A stretch of 64,000 nucleotides of DNA from Acetobacter aceti NBRC 14818 (GTDB lineage: Bacteria > Pseudomonadota > Alphaproteobacteria > Acetobacterales > Acetobacteraceae). The DNA lies in the NCBI RefSeq assembly GCF_000193495.2, contig NZ_AP023410.1, positions 1,922,001-1,986,000 of the forward strand, written 5' to 3'. The position numbers were made by a program, and so were the translations under genes. Shown here piece after piece: positions 34,220 through 42,802 of this stretch. The notes under the pieces were generated by a model that made no database searches, had not been told where the DNA came from, and was given only the letters and a program-made list of their open reading frames with translations. Numbering within the stretch: position 1 is the stretch's first letter; each line of letters starts with the position of its first letter.

Positions 34220-36586
34220 TCAGAATCTGTGGCGACCCATCATGGGGTCTTCTTCCCGGAAATCAGACCCCATGTCCTCATGATGGTGATGGGATGGCTG
34301 CGGACGATTGCCTGCATGACCGCCCCCCATCGCCGGGTCGGAAATGGAATCCTCACCGGTTTCAATACGGCCAGCGATGCGGCGCTTGAAGGATGCCGAC
34401 GCACTGCATGTGATCGTGAAATCATACCAGTTGCCATTGTCCTCAACCGGCCACCGCAGCTCGCTGGAACCGCCCGGTGCAACACGCACGCCATTCGGAC
34501 CCTCAACCCTGTAGGCTTCCGATTCCGCCATAAAGGAACAGGCGTGACGACCGTGGTTGTGCAGCTTCACAACAATTTCAGCCCTGCCACGGGTTTTGTA
34601 GGAAACCTCGATCTCCGGATGACTGCCGTTGCTCAGCTCGGTGATATTGCCGGTGAACTCACGGTGATAGCCATTGGGACCGAGCACCCAGAGATTGTAG
34701 CTACCCTTGTCATCTGTCGTAGGCGTCCAGACACCGCTGAGTGACTTCTGGGCTTCCACCACATAACGACGCGGCACCAGATCAAGGTGGTTGCGATCAT
34801 AGACGTGGAAAACAGCGCCAGTGCCATCACAGCTTGTATTGGTGAATTGCAGCGTGACCGTGCCTCCGCTCACATCAACCTGTGACGCGACATGCAGTTC
34901 GTAAGGAAGAGCACGGGACGGACGGGTGCCGGTCGCCTGCTTCGGTAGCGTGGAAGCCGTCGTGGCGGCTGGAACAGCAATCGCCGCTTCTGCCTTCTGT
35001 GCAACAGCCAGACTGTCCGCGTCATCCTTGGTGCTGCGACCGGACAATGTCGGAATCGCCCGCTTGTTCGGATTTACGAAGTCAAAGCATGAGGTCAGAT
35101 CACCACAGATTGCACGACGATAATCGCTGATCTGGGGTTCCGTCACACCGAAACGCTTCTCGAGGAACATCAGTGTCGAGGTATGATCGAAGACCTGCGA
35201 ATTCACAAAACCGCCGCGGCTCCACGGGGAGATCGCCCACAGGGCGACACGCGGGCCGGGGCCGTAGGGACGACCATCGATCGCAGGCTGGCTGGAGGTG
35301 GCAGGCGTGAAGTTGTGATACTCCACCGCCATGGCGTCGTCGCTGAGGGTACTGCCACCAGCGAGGGTGCCGTCAGCATTGTGGGAAGGTGCCGACGGAG
35401 GCGGCAGATGATCAAAGAAGCCGTCGTTCTCATCGTAGTTCACGAGCAGAACGGTCTTGCTCCAGACTTCCGGATTGGATGTAAGGGCGTCGAGCACTTC
35501 CTGAATATACCAGCCGCCCTGTGTCGGGCTGGAAGGAGACGGATGCTCACTGTAGGCTGATGGCGGGATGATCCATGAGACTTCCGGCAGCGTTCCATTC
35601 TGGATATCATCACGGAACGTCTCGAGGAAACCATAAGGCATCGTGTTGCCAAAGCCCTTGGCGAGCGGGCTGAGCGCATCGTCAATGCTGGCATCATAGA
35701 ACGGACCTGCTGCTGTCACATCCTGAGTGATGTTTTCGGAAGCGACATACAAAGGACGTCTCTCGGCAGGCATTTTTTCGATGGCGGCGCGCCAGTGGCG
35801 GAAACCCATCATCTCGTTGCAGCCGAAATTGTCGATCAGGCTCTGGTAAACCTTCCAGCTGATGCCTGCAGATTCCAGACGATCAGCATAGGTGGTCCAT
35901 GTCCAGCCCGTCGTCGACGCGCCGATATCGTTGCCACCGTTGAACTGATTGTTCAGGCCCGCCACTTCAACGCGGCTGCCATCAATGGGGCTGATGCCGT
36001 TCGGACCATTGGTGCCCGTCCAGTAGAACAGACGATTGGCGATTGTTCCCGTGTGCATACCGCAATGATAGGAATCGCAGATCGTGAAGGCGTCGGCCAG
36101 CGCACGATGGAACGGCACTTCCGATGTTTCGTAATAGCCCATCGACAGCGGCGTTTTGGCCGTCGGCCAGGAGGTCATGCGTCCATTGTCCCACGCTGCC
36201 TGTGCGTCCGACCATGTATGCGGCGTCCCGCCAGCCCGCAGCGCGTTGCCCTTCGTCTCATCGAGATGATACGGAATCAGCGTGCTTGTGACACTGCTTT
36301 TCGTATAGTTCTGATAGAAGATGTTGGCGCCATTGGGAGTAGGAATAGGGAAGCGGTCACCATAGCCACGCACACCTTTGAACGTGCCAAAGTAACTGTC
36401 GAAGGACCGGTTTTCCAGCATCAGCATCACGACGTGTTTTACGTCCTTGATGGTGCCTGTTCTGTTATGCGCATCAATGGCGAGCGCACGACGAATGGCA
36501 GGCGGGAAGGTGGAAAGGGTCGCCATGGCAGCAGCCGAGCCAAGCGAAGAGCGCAGGAAATTCCGCTTTGATATGTTGATTGTCAT
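34220..36586 (-). CDS. Phosphocholine-type (non-haemolytic) phospholipase C
   Basis: Exported phospholipase C of the PC-PLC/acid-phosphatase superfamily, 788 residues. Motifs include VVMLMLENRSFDSYFGTFKG, SEVPFHRALADAFTICDSYHC, WIIPPSAYSEHPS, VLLVNYDENDGFFDHLPPP and GPGPRVALWAISPWSRGGFV. Two C-terminal repeats of about 85-95 residues (from about 570) match the bacterial phospholipase C C-terminal (DUF756) domain: FVNTNT-type QFTNTSCDGTGAVFHVYDRN and the second around YDFTITCSASASFKRRIAG. The N-terminus ISKRNFLRSSLGSAAAMA is a twin-arginine-like signal with KR instead of RR. The last residues are His-rich (SHHHHEDMG). I use ATG 36586, as the frame upstream (25 residues) is not signal-like. Confidence 0.9.
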   Translation of the reverse strand: MTINISKRNFLRSSLGSAAAMATLSTFPPAIRRALAIDAHNRTGTIKDVKHVVMLMLENRSFDSYFGTFKGVRGYGDRFPIPTPNGANIFYQNYTKSSVTSTLIPYHLDETKGNALRAGGTPHTWSDAQAAWDNGRMTSWPTAKTPLSMGYYETSEVPFHRALADAFTICDSYHCGMHTGTIANRLFYWTGTNGPNGISPIDGSRVEVAGLNNQFNGGNDIGASTTGWTWTTYADRLESAGISWKVYQSLIDNFGCNEMMGFRHWRAAIEKMPAERRPLYVASENITQDVTAAGPFYDASIDDALSPLAKGFGNTMPYGFLETFRDDIQNGTLPEVSWIIPPSAYSEHPSPSSPTQGGWYIQEVLDALTSNPEVWSKTVLLVNYDENDGFFDHLPPPSAPSHNADGTLAGGSTLSDDAMAVEYHNFTPATSSQPAIDGRPYGPGPRVALWAISPWSRGGFVNSQVFDHTSTLMFLEKRFGVTEPQISDYRRAICGDLTSCFDFVNPNKRAIPTLSGRSTKDDADSLAVAQKAEAAIAVPAATTASTLPKQATGTRPSRALPYELHVASQVDVSGGTVTLQFTNTSCDGTGAVFHVYDRNHLDLVPRRYVVEAQKSLSGVWTPTTDDKGSYNLWVLGPNGYHREFTGNITELSNGSHPEIEVSYKTRGRAEIVVKLHNHGRHACSFMAESEAYRVEGPNGVRVAPGGSSELRWPVEDNGNWYDFTITCSASASFKRRIAGRIETGEDSISDPAMGGGHAGNRPQPSHHHHEDMGSDFREEDPMMGRHRF

Positions 36587-37326
36587 GATGGAAGAGGAAC
36601 CTCGAGTCCGGGTAAAGCATCGCTGCTTGTTGAATCGACAGGAGTCACGGAAATAAATCATTCAAAAGAGTGCAATAAAACTGTAAATATTTTGCCATAC
36701 TTTCCTGAATGACCATTTCCTCAAGCCGTCCTGCGCGCCTTTTAGAAACTATTCCAGACAATACTCAACTTGTTTTTAATGACGTTTTAAGGACAAAGAC
36801 AGTTAGTCCACGCAGAGTGTGTTTTATTTTATGGACAGCTTTATGATCGATATTCTTTTGCTGAAAACAATTCCATCTTGCGATTTTTGAGCTGCATCAC
36901 CTGATAGAGCCATTACAGGCGCATCAGCATTCCGGGATGACACAATAGAGACGCGGCCAATACGTTGAGCTTCTCACCGGCAATTTATAGCCCTGTGAGA
37001 CTGACGCTGCCTTGCTACTACGGAAAATGACAAGATCAGTGATGCGCCCAGATAACCCGGCAGATCATAGGCAAGAAGGAAACCGGGAGAGCCCTTTAAT
37101 CTGCGCATTCAAAGCCGTTCTATAAAATGCGTGATCCTAAAACACGTCGATAGAAAAATACGATGGTGGACACGCATCCCGGATTGTCTCAATCACTTCG
37201 GATGCCTCTCACGAAAACAGCAGAAGGACGTGTCATATCTGCCGTTTTCGCCCATGTGTCCTGAACACTCTTATACTGTCAGCCTATTTTACGTTTCTCA
37301 TGCCTTTCTGTACGTCCAGTCCGACC
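36587..37326. other. Intergenic region between the phospholipase and Aas-like genes
   Basis: A 740-bp gap with no convincing gene. It contains the phospholipase promoter region (minus strand). At 36681-36698 CTGTAAA-N4-TTGCCAT is a partial match to a Pho box, but it points away from the phospholipase. Small open frames near 37131-37379 lack a good ribosome-binding site. Confidence 0.5.
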
Positions 37327-40300
37327 TCATTGAGACATTTCCACTTCGGGCGTCATCACCAGAGTCTGCGCGGCAATAAAATCAGGCTTTCCCGAGCCAA
37401 GCAGAGGAAGTTTCCGGAAAACCCTGACTTCCGTCGGGATCATGATGTCCGCAGCACCGGTTTCCTTGGCCACTCTCACAAGTGCTGATCGTGCGGCGTC
37501 AGGCTGCTCGGTCAGAAGAATGACCCGCTCTCCCTTGCGCGGATCCGGCACAGCAACCGCCACCGATAGCGCCTCTGGCCAGGCCTGCATGGCGAGATCC
37601 TCGACCGCCGCAAGAGACACCATCTCGCCACTCAGTTTGGCGATCCGCGAGGCTCGCCCGACAATGGTGATGTGACCATCGGCTCCGACCGAAACAATGT
37701 CGCCCGTGTCATACTCACCACCATCAGGCGGCTGAAGGACACCAGGCTGATTGGTCAGAAGGTAGCCCGCCATGACATTCGGTCCCGAGAGGATGAGACG
37801 GCCAGCGTCGGGCATACCGTCCACAGTCTCCAGCATCGCCGTCATTCCCGGCACCAGTCGTCCCACCGTACCTGAACGGCTGGATTCCGGCGTATTCAGC
37901 GCCACGACCGGCGAACATTCTGTCACGCCATAACCTTCGAAAATGCGCAGTCCGAACTGCTCCATCCAGAGCTCTCGCACAGGCTGCTGCACACGCTCCG
38001 CTCCCGCGACCACCAGCCTGAGCGAACGGAAATCTGTCGGAGCGGCCTTGCGTGCATAACCCCTGAGAAAGGTAGAGGTGCCGAACAGGACAGTGGCGTT
38101 CCAGAAATAGGCGAGTTTCGGGATGACGGCATAATGCAGCGGCGAAGGATAAAGAAAGGTCGGGATGCCCGACAGAAGCGGCAGGAGGAAGCTGCCGGTC
38201 AGTCCGAACGCGTGGAAAAGAGGTAACGTGCAGAGCACACGATCTGCCGGACTGAATCCGATACGCCCAGTCACCTGCGCAATGTTTGCAAGAATATTAC
38301 GATGCGTCAGCACAACGCCCTTCGGTGTGCCTGATGAACCAGACGTAAAAAGAACCACAGCCGGATCATCCGCTTCACGCCGTACATGAGCCTTTGCTGG
38401 AGCAAGTCTGGCCCGCAAGGCGCCGCGCAGTTTCTGCGCCAGCCCGATTGCTCCCCGCAGATCTTCCAGAAACAGAATGTCAGGCATTGGATCGAGCGCA
38501 TCAAGCACGGACGCAAGCCGGGCTTTTTCAACGAACGTGCGGGATGTGACGATTGTGGTGATCCCGGCTGACAGCAAAGCTGCACGTAAACCCGCCGCAC
38601 CCGCTGTCGCATTCAGCAGACCCGGCGTGAAACCACGAGACCACAGACCGAACAGACAGACAGCCGTCGCATTGGACGTCGGCAACAACAGCCCAACCGG
38701 ACGGGCAGGATCAAGACGAGTAGACAGCGCCTTACCGAGAACTTCTGATGCTGTCAGAATCTTTCTCCACGTCATTGCTCCCGAAATCGGATCTTCAATG
38801 GCAAGGCGTTTCATGCCGTAGGTTTTGGCTGCACGACCAGCCGCCTGCAGAATTGTCCCGTCGGCTGGTGTCGTCCGATAAACTGCCTCTTCCATCATAT
38901 CACGCAGAGCAGAAGTCAGGGCATTACGACGAGTCCGACCAAAGAGATCGTCTGCAACAGCAAGTTTACAAGGCGGGAAAAGTGTGATGCGAATTTTGGG
39001 AAAACGGGCTTTCGGTGTCTGCGTGCGCGTGAGACGACTGAAACCGGTGCGCTCGGCACCCTGAATACGCACGGCGACTACCGGCGCATCAGCACGATCT
39101 GCGATCGAAGCGGCTCCACTCTGAATACCCATCAGAGACCCTGTGACGGTGATACGCCCTTCTGGAAAGATAACCAGCGCAGCACCATGTTCCACAACCT
39201 GCGCCATCGTGCGGATTCCAAAAGGATTGCCACTTTCCACAGAAACCGTCGGCACGAAGCGCAGGAGCATCCTGACCCACCACAGTCTGGAAATGCGCAC
39301 GTCAATTGCAAAAGTCGGTTTGCGGGGCGCTATGGCGACAATCAGCGCCGCATCAAGCCAACTGACATGGTTGGGCGTGATCACAGCCTTCTCGCCGGGA
39401 AGAGGGTAATTTTCTTCTCCATGCACCTCCAACCGATAAACGACGCGAAAGAGACACCAGAGAAGCTCACCCGGCAGATTCCGCGTCAGGGTCCGGGCAA
39501 AAACAGGCGCGAGCAGAAGCGTGACCGCGCCGATCACAAAAAACGGGATGATTTCGCTGCCATGTGCGACGGATTCACCGTCGAGACGCTGGGTCACGGA
39601 CAGCATCAGGCTCGCCACGGTCATACCGATGGCGGCCAGCACGTTCATGCCCGCAACCACGCGCGCGCGATGTTGCGGATTGGCCCATGTCTGAACGGCA
39701 GTCTGGGTTGGCACGGCGATCAGACCGCCACCCAAAGCGACCAGAAAAAAGCACACCGGCACGATAGCAAAAGGGAGACCGGCCGGGTGGGACAGGAAGA
39801 ATCCCAACACGATCATCGCCAGTCCCGAGAGAACCGCGCCGAACGAGACCGGCAACAGGATGGCGCGGCCACCGCAAAGAAAGGCCGCAAGAGCAGAGCC
39901 GATAGCGATTCCGACAGCAAAAAGCGCCAGAAACACAGCATTCCATGTCGGGGTCAGCTTCAGCACATCGCGTGTCACTGGAGACAGCAGCGACAGCATG
40001 GTCACGCCCATGATCCAGAACCACGCGGCGGCCAATGCTGCATACCATGAGCGACGGTCCGCACGCAGTTCACGCAGCAGGGCAGCGCCCGAGGCCAGAA
40101 TATTCCACTGCACGCGCAGATTTGGAACCGCCGCCGGTGACGCAGGAATGGCCCGCGCACTCAGCCACGACACACAGGCCAGTCCGATGATGCAGAAACC
40201 CGCTTCTGTCGCGCCGATCTTTCCGGTCAGCACCGTGCCAACAACGGAACCGATCAGGATGGCGGCGAAAACTGCGCCTTCAACCAGTGCATTGGCGACA

Positions 40301-40710
40301 GGCAGGCGCTCGGCCTCGATCTGATCCGGAAGGATGCCGTATTTTACAGGTGCAAAAAGAGATGCAACCACGCCGAAAGCTGCCAGAGCACAGAGAACAA
40401 CGGGAATATTCTCAGTCATCAGTCCCGTCGCCGCCAGAAAAGCTATGGGGATTTCGACCAATTTCAGGATACGGATCAGCCGGGCCTTGTCCATCCGGTC
40501 CGCAAGCTCTCCCCCGAGGCCAGACAGAAATGCAGCGGGCAGAACAAACGCAGCGGCCGCAAACGCCACGATCCATGGCGCTCCACCTGCAACCGTCCAG
40601 AGAACGAGTGCAGCCAGGGCATTACGCAGAAGCGTATCACCGAGCGACGAGGCAAACAGACTGATGAAAAGCGGAAGAAAGCGGCGTTCGGTCAGAAGAG
40701 AAGCGGTCAT
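37327..40710 (-). CDS. aas: LplT-PlsC-acyl-ACP synthetase fusion (Aas-like)
   Basis: A three-domain protein of 1127 residues, involved in lysophospholipid recovery. The first 400 residues are an MFS/LplT-like flippase of about 12 helices (LVLWTVAGGAPWIVAFAAAA). Residues about 430-600 are a PlsC/1-acyl-glycerophosphate acyltransferase domain with the HX4D motif NHVSWLDAALI and FPEGRITVTGSLMGIQ. The last 500 residues are an acyl-ACP/acyl-CoA synthetase with AMP site LFTSGSSGTPKGVVLTHRN, GYGVTECSPVVALN and YDTGDIVSVGADGHITIVGR. In E. coli lplT and aas are separate genes; here they are one chain. The promoter is bracketed by two TGAAC-N3-GTTCA dyads, so it is probably controlled by a dimeric regulator, perhaps TetR-type. 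Confidence 0.92.
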   Translation of the reverse strand: MTASLLTERRFLPLFISLFASSLGDTLLRNALAALVLWTVAGGAPWIVAFAAAAFVLPAAFLSGLGGELADRMDKARLIRILKLVEIPIAFLAATGLMTENIPVVLCALAAFGVVASLFAPVKYGILPDQIEAERLPVANALVEGAVFAAILIGSVVGTVLTGKIGATEAGFCIIGLACVSWLSARAIPASPAAVPNLRVQWNILASGAALLRELRADRRSWYAALAAAWFWIMGVTMLSLLSPVTRDVLKLTPTWNAVFLALFAVGIAIGSALAAFLCGGRAILLPVSFGAVLSGLAMIVLGFFLSHPAGLPFAIVPVCFFLVALGGGLIAVPTQTAVQTWANPQHRARVVAGMNVLAAIGMTVASLMLSVTQRLDGESVAHGSEIIPFFVIGAVTLLLAPVFARTLTRNLPGELLWCLFRVVYRLEVHGEENYPLPGEKAVITPNHVSWLDAALIVAIAPRKPTFAIDVRISRLWWVRMLLRFVPTVSVESGNPFGIRTMAQVVEHGAALVIFPEGRITVTGSLMGIQSGAASIADRADAPVVAVRIQGAERTGFSRLTRTQTPKARFPKIRITLFPPCKLAVADDLFGRTRRNALTSALRDMMEEAVYRTTPADGTILQAAGRAAKTYGMKRLAIEDPISGAMTWRKILTASEVLGKALSTRLDPARPVGLLLPTSNATAVCLFGLWSRGFTPGLLNATAGAAGLRAALLSAGITTIVTSRTFVEKARLASVLDALDPMPDILFLEDLRGAIGLAQKLRGALRARLAPAKAHVRREADDPAVVLFTSGSSGTPKGVVLTHRNILANIAQVTGRIGFSPADRVLCTLPLFHAFGLTGSFLLPLLSGIPTFLYPSPLHYAVIPKLAYFWNATVLFGTSTFLRGYARKAAPTDFRSLRLVVAGAERVQQPVRELWMEQFGLRIFEGYGVTECSPVVALNTPESSRSGTVGRLVPGMTAMLETVDGMPDAGRLILSGPNVMAGYLLTNQPGVLQPPDGGEYDTGDIVSVGADGHITIVGRASRIAKLSGEMVSLAAVEDLAMQAWPEALSVAVAVPDPRKGERVILLTEQPDAARSALVRVAKETGAADIMIPTEVRVFRKLPLLGSGKPDFIAAQTLVMTPEVEMSQ

Positions 40711-40753
40711 ATACCGGCTCCGGAGAGAGTTGATCTGTTCACGAGTGAGTTAA

Positions 40754-40766
40754 TGAACATTGTTCA
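40754..40766. promoter_or_regulatory. Operator-like dyad O1 before the Aas-like gene
   Basis: Perfect inverted repeat TGAAC-ATT-GTTCA, extended to a 17-bp palindrome at 40752-40768. It lies just downstream of the putative -10 element on the minus strand and would overlap the transcription start. Confidence 0.7.
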
Positions 40767-40769
40767 TTT

Positions 40770-40798
40770 TTGATACCATCCGCCACAATCACTGACAA
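40770..40798 (-). promoter_or_regulatory. Putative sigma-70 promoter of the Aas-like gene
   Basis: On the minus strand: -35 TTGTCA (40793-40798) and -10 TATCAA (40770-40775), with a 17-bp spacer. Both fit the consensus reasonably. The promoter is bracketed by O1 and O2. Confidence 0.55.
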
Positions 40799-40806
40799 CA
40801 TATTTT

Positions 40807-40819
40807 TGAACAACGTTCA
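40807..40819. promoter_or_regulatory. Operator-like dyad O2 upstream of the Aas-like promoter
   Basis: Perfect inverted repeat TGAAC-AAC-GTTCA, with identical half-sites to O1. The centres are 53 bp apart, close to five helical turns, so two dimers would face the same side. Confidence 0.65.
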
Positions 40820-41046
40820 TAAAAGACCTCTTCTCTTTCGCTTCAAACGCACCGCAAGCGCATCCGTTCCGCTCAAAAATGGCCCTCAGCCGCAACGGTG
40901 AACCTGCACCGTTCAGACACAAACGCTTTGAAGCGATGGCAATGAAAAGAGTATCGAGGCCGAAAGCATCATATCCGCTTGACGACCTATGATGGATTGC
41001 ACTCCTGTTTCCTCACCACAGAACGCGCCATGCGTGAATGAAACAA

Positions 41047-41059
41047 GGTGTATTACACC
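41047..41059 (-). terminator. Weak terminator-like hairpin after crcB
   Basis: GGTGT-ATT-ACACC hairpin directly after the crcB stop, followed on the minus strand by TTGTTTCATT. The stem is only 5 bp, so the call is uncertain. Confidence 0.35.
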
Positions 41060-41473
41060 CTATCCGGCAGATGTGTGACCCGCATTGAGAGCCTGCCCAG
41101 CGAAATACCCTGCCGAGACTGACATCATACACAGCACCACAGACAATCCGATATTCAGGAGCGCCCGCTCAGGAGCACCATTGCGCAGCAGATCCAGTGT
41201 CTGAAGGCTGAATGACGAGAATGTGGTGTATCCTCCGCAGATCCCCACCATGAACACCAGTCGGGCCGTGTCAGAGACCTGAAGACGCCCGCCACCTGCG
41301 GTCAGCGCGGCGAAAAAAGCGATAGCGAAGGAACCGGTCACATTGATCAGAATGGTTCCCCAGGGAAGAGCCTGACTCCAGCGCGCCGTAGCAAGTCCGA
41401 CCCAGTATCGCAGCAGGGTTCCAGCGGCTCCGCCCAGCGCAATCAGGATCGTTGGCAGTATGGTTGTGGGCAT
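41060..41473 (-). CDS. crcB: Fluoride channel CrcB/FluC
   Basis: Inner-membrane fluoride channel of 137 residues; the family works as dual-topology dimers that export fluoride. Hallmarks are GGAAGTLLRYWVGL near the N-terminus, GTILINVTGSFAIAFFA (the pore Asn and Ser/Phe region) and GICGGYTTFSSFSLQTLDLL (the GGYTTFS sodium/fluoride motif). Four hydrophobic helices are present. It follows the universal stress gene by 33 bp on the same strand. A fluoride riboswitch precedes that gene at 42528-42596, which explains why crcB lacks one directly upstream. It is the last gene of this small operon. Confidence 0.95.
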   Translation of the reverse strand: MPTTILPTILIALGGAAGTLLRYWVGLATARWSQALPWGTILINVTGSFAIAFFAALTAGGGRLQVSDTARLVFMVGICGGYTTFSSFSLQTLDLLRNGAPERALLNIGLSVVLCMMSVSAGYFAGQALNAGHTSAG

Positions 41474-41506
41474 ATCCTGTTCTGTCTCCTGTCTGGAAAA
41501 TCTGCT

Positions 41507-42325
41507 TCAATGATGGGTAAGAATGGGAAGCGTGTCGTGCGCAAGAATATCCCGCGTCGCGCCACCAAAAAGCCATTCGAGAAAATGCGAGTGGGTATAA
41601 GCCCCCATGATCAGAAGATCACCTCCTGCGGAGAGCGCCCGTTTCCTGATCTCCTCACCGACACCGGCAGGAGGAATGATAAAACGGTCTACAGAAACGG
41701 GAATGTTTGCAGAATGAAGCTCCTGAACGATGTCAGGTATTTTCTCTTCATTCTCCTGCTCTTCACCAATGATAACCGTGATCTGGGACGCCTGCTCCAG
41801 CAGAGGACGTGCCTCAGCAATGAGTTGTTCCAGACTGGATGACGGGTGCCACGCAATCACCGGATGACTCGCCAGGGTCTGTCTGCACTGCAGGGGCGTG
41901 ATGAGAACGGTCGCCCGTGCGTCATAAAGGACGCCGTCGAACGCCTGCCTCACATAATCAGGATCGTCGGCAAGAGGTCGTCCCAGAACTGTCAGATCAG
42001 CCTGCCCTGCCTGTTCAGCGGCAATCGTGCGCGGAACGCCGGACATTTCGCACCACTCAGCAGATTTCGGTGGCTGTAAAGAGGCAAGCCATTCTTCAAA
42101 AATCCCGTGCAGGGCAACGGAGCGGTCCGTTTCATCGCGCTCGAAACGCTCCCTGTCATCGGCGCTGGGCATACCTTCATCTGGCGATTGAAACCTGGGA
42201 TCAACCGTCTGCCGTGGATGAAGAACCCTGATGGTAGGATCAGGAACTTTTTCAGACAGAAGCCTTACAGTTGCCAGTATGAAGGGCGCTGTCTCAGGGC
42301 AATCAAGAATGACGAGAATGTGCAT
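41507..42325 (-). CDS. Tandem universal stress protein (UspA family)
   Basis: A 272-residue protein with two Usp-like domains. The first (about 1-145) begins MHILVILDCPETAPFILATV and contains SGVPRTIAAEQAGQADLTVLG. The second (about 146-272) ends with the canonical GGDLLIMGAYTHSHFLEWLFG and then TRDILAHDTLPILTHH, the G2xG9xG(S/T)-like phosphate-binding motif. The start is chosen at 42325 because AGGGAAAG lies upstream and the domain starts there; the frame extends 10 more residues. It precedes crcB by 33 bp under a fluoride riboswitch. Usp genes are among those reported downstream of fluoride riboswitches, so a role in fluoride stress is reasonable. Confidence 0.85.
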   Translation of the reverse strand: MHILVILDCPETAPFILATVRLLSEKVPDPTIRVLHPRQTVDPRFQSPDEGMPSADDRERFERDETDRSVALHGIFEEWLASLQPPKSAEWCEMSGVPRTIAAEQAGQADLTVLGRPLADDPDYVRQAFDGVLYDARATVLITPLQCRQTLASHPVIAWHPSSSLEQLIAEARPLLEQASQITVIIGEEQENEEKIPDIVQELHSANIPVSVDRFIIPPAGVGEEIRKRALSAGGDLLIMGAYTHSHFLEWLFGGATRDILAHDTLPILTHH

Positions 42326-42527
42326 GGCCACTTTCCCTGTGAATAAGAAGGCCATCCGGAAATACGATCATCTTCTGTATCTGCATTTCAGAATACGGGC
42401 CGGGTTTTCTTGAATGGAAGACACAACAACGCGCACCCTGTTCGGGCAGGTCTTGTGCATGACGGTTTCTGAAAGAAAAACGACACATGATTCTGAACAG
42501 ACTCCTTCCTCGGTGCTTTTTTAGCGA

Positions 42528-42596
42528 GGTAGGAATCATCAGCCCTGACGGGCGGTTCGACTTCCAGGGAAGTCCGGCAGAATCCATTGCCTGATG
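42528..42596 (-). promoter_or_regulatory. Fluoride riboswitch (crcB motif)
   Basis: Read on the minus strand, it has the parts of the fluoride aptamer in order: P1 with GGCAATGGATTCTGCC (GGNGATGG-like, TGCC arm), a variable hairpin GACTTCC/GGAAGTC, then GAACCGCCC, the loop GTCA, GGGCTGATGATTCCTAC. The AACCGC and GCTGATGAT-CCTAC blocks are the most conserved parts of the motif. The pseudoknot between GGATTC and GATTCC pairs except for one T-T position. A hairpin CCTCG...CGAGG (42508-42529) follows. It lies about 200 bp before the usp-crcB operon. I identified it by eye from the known consensus. Confidence 0.88.
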
Positions 42597-42741
42597 GGTC
42601 AAGTGTGCGGACATGACCGTATTTCGTCAAGCACGCTGTCTTTACGTGAACGAACGCGCAAAACAGAACAAACGGACAATGTCCCTTTGTAGAGTTCGGG
42701 TAAAGCCCTGAAAAGCGAGGCCCTCTTTACCTGCGCACCAT

Positions 42742-42771
42742 AAAAAAACACCGCCTCAGAGAGGCGGTGTT
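42742..42771 (-). terminator. Intrinsic terminator of rho
   Basis: Minus strand: perfect 11-bp stem AACACCGCCTC / GAGGCGGTGTT (42761-42771 with 42747-42757), 3-base loop, and a run of seven T at 42742-42748. It lies about 30 bp after the rho stop. Confidence 0.93.
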
Positions 42772-42802
42772 CCCGATATCAGCACATCGAAGCGCTGAAA
42801 AA

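Noticed and set aside
36681..36698. Pho box upstream of phospholipase C (CTGTAAA-N4-TTGCCAT)
   Set aside because: It matches 11 of 14 positions but points in the wrong direction for the phospholipase and has no gene on its other side.
40754..40819. The TGAAC-N3-GTTCA dyads as LexA sites
   Set aside because: Alphaproteobacterial LexA uses the direct repeat GTTC-N7-GTTC (seen at 60877) and Gram-positive LexA uses N4; these have N3.
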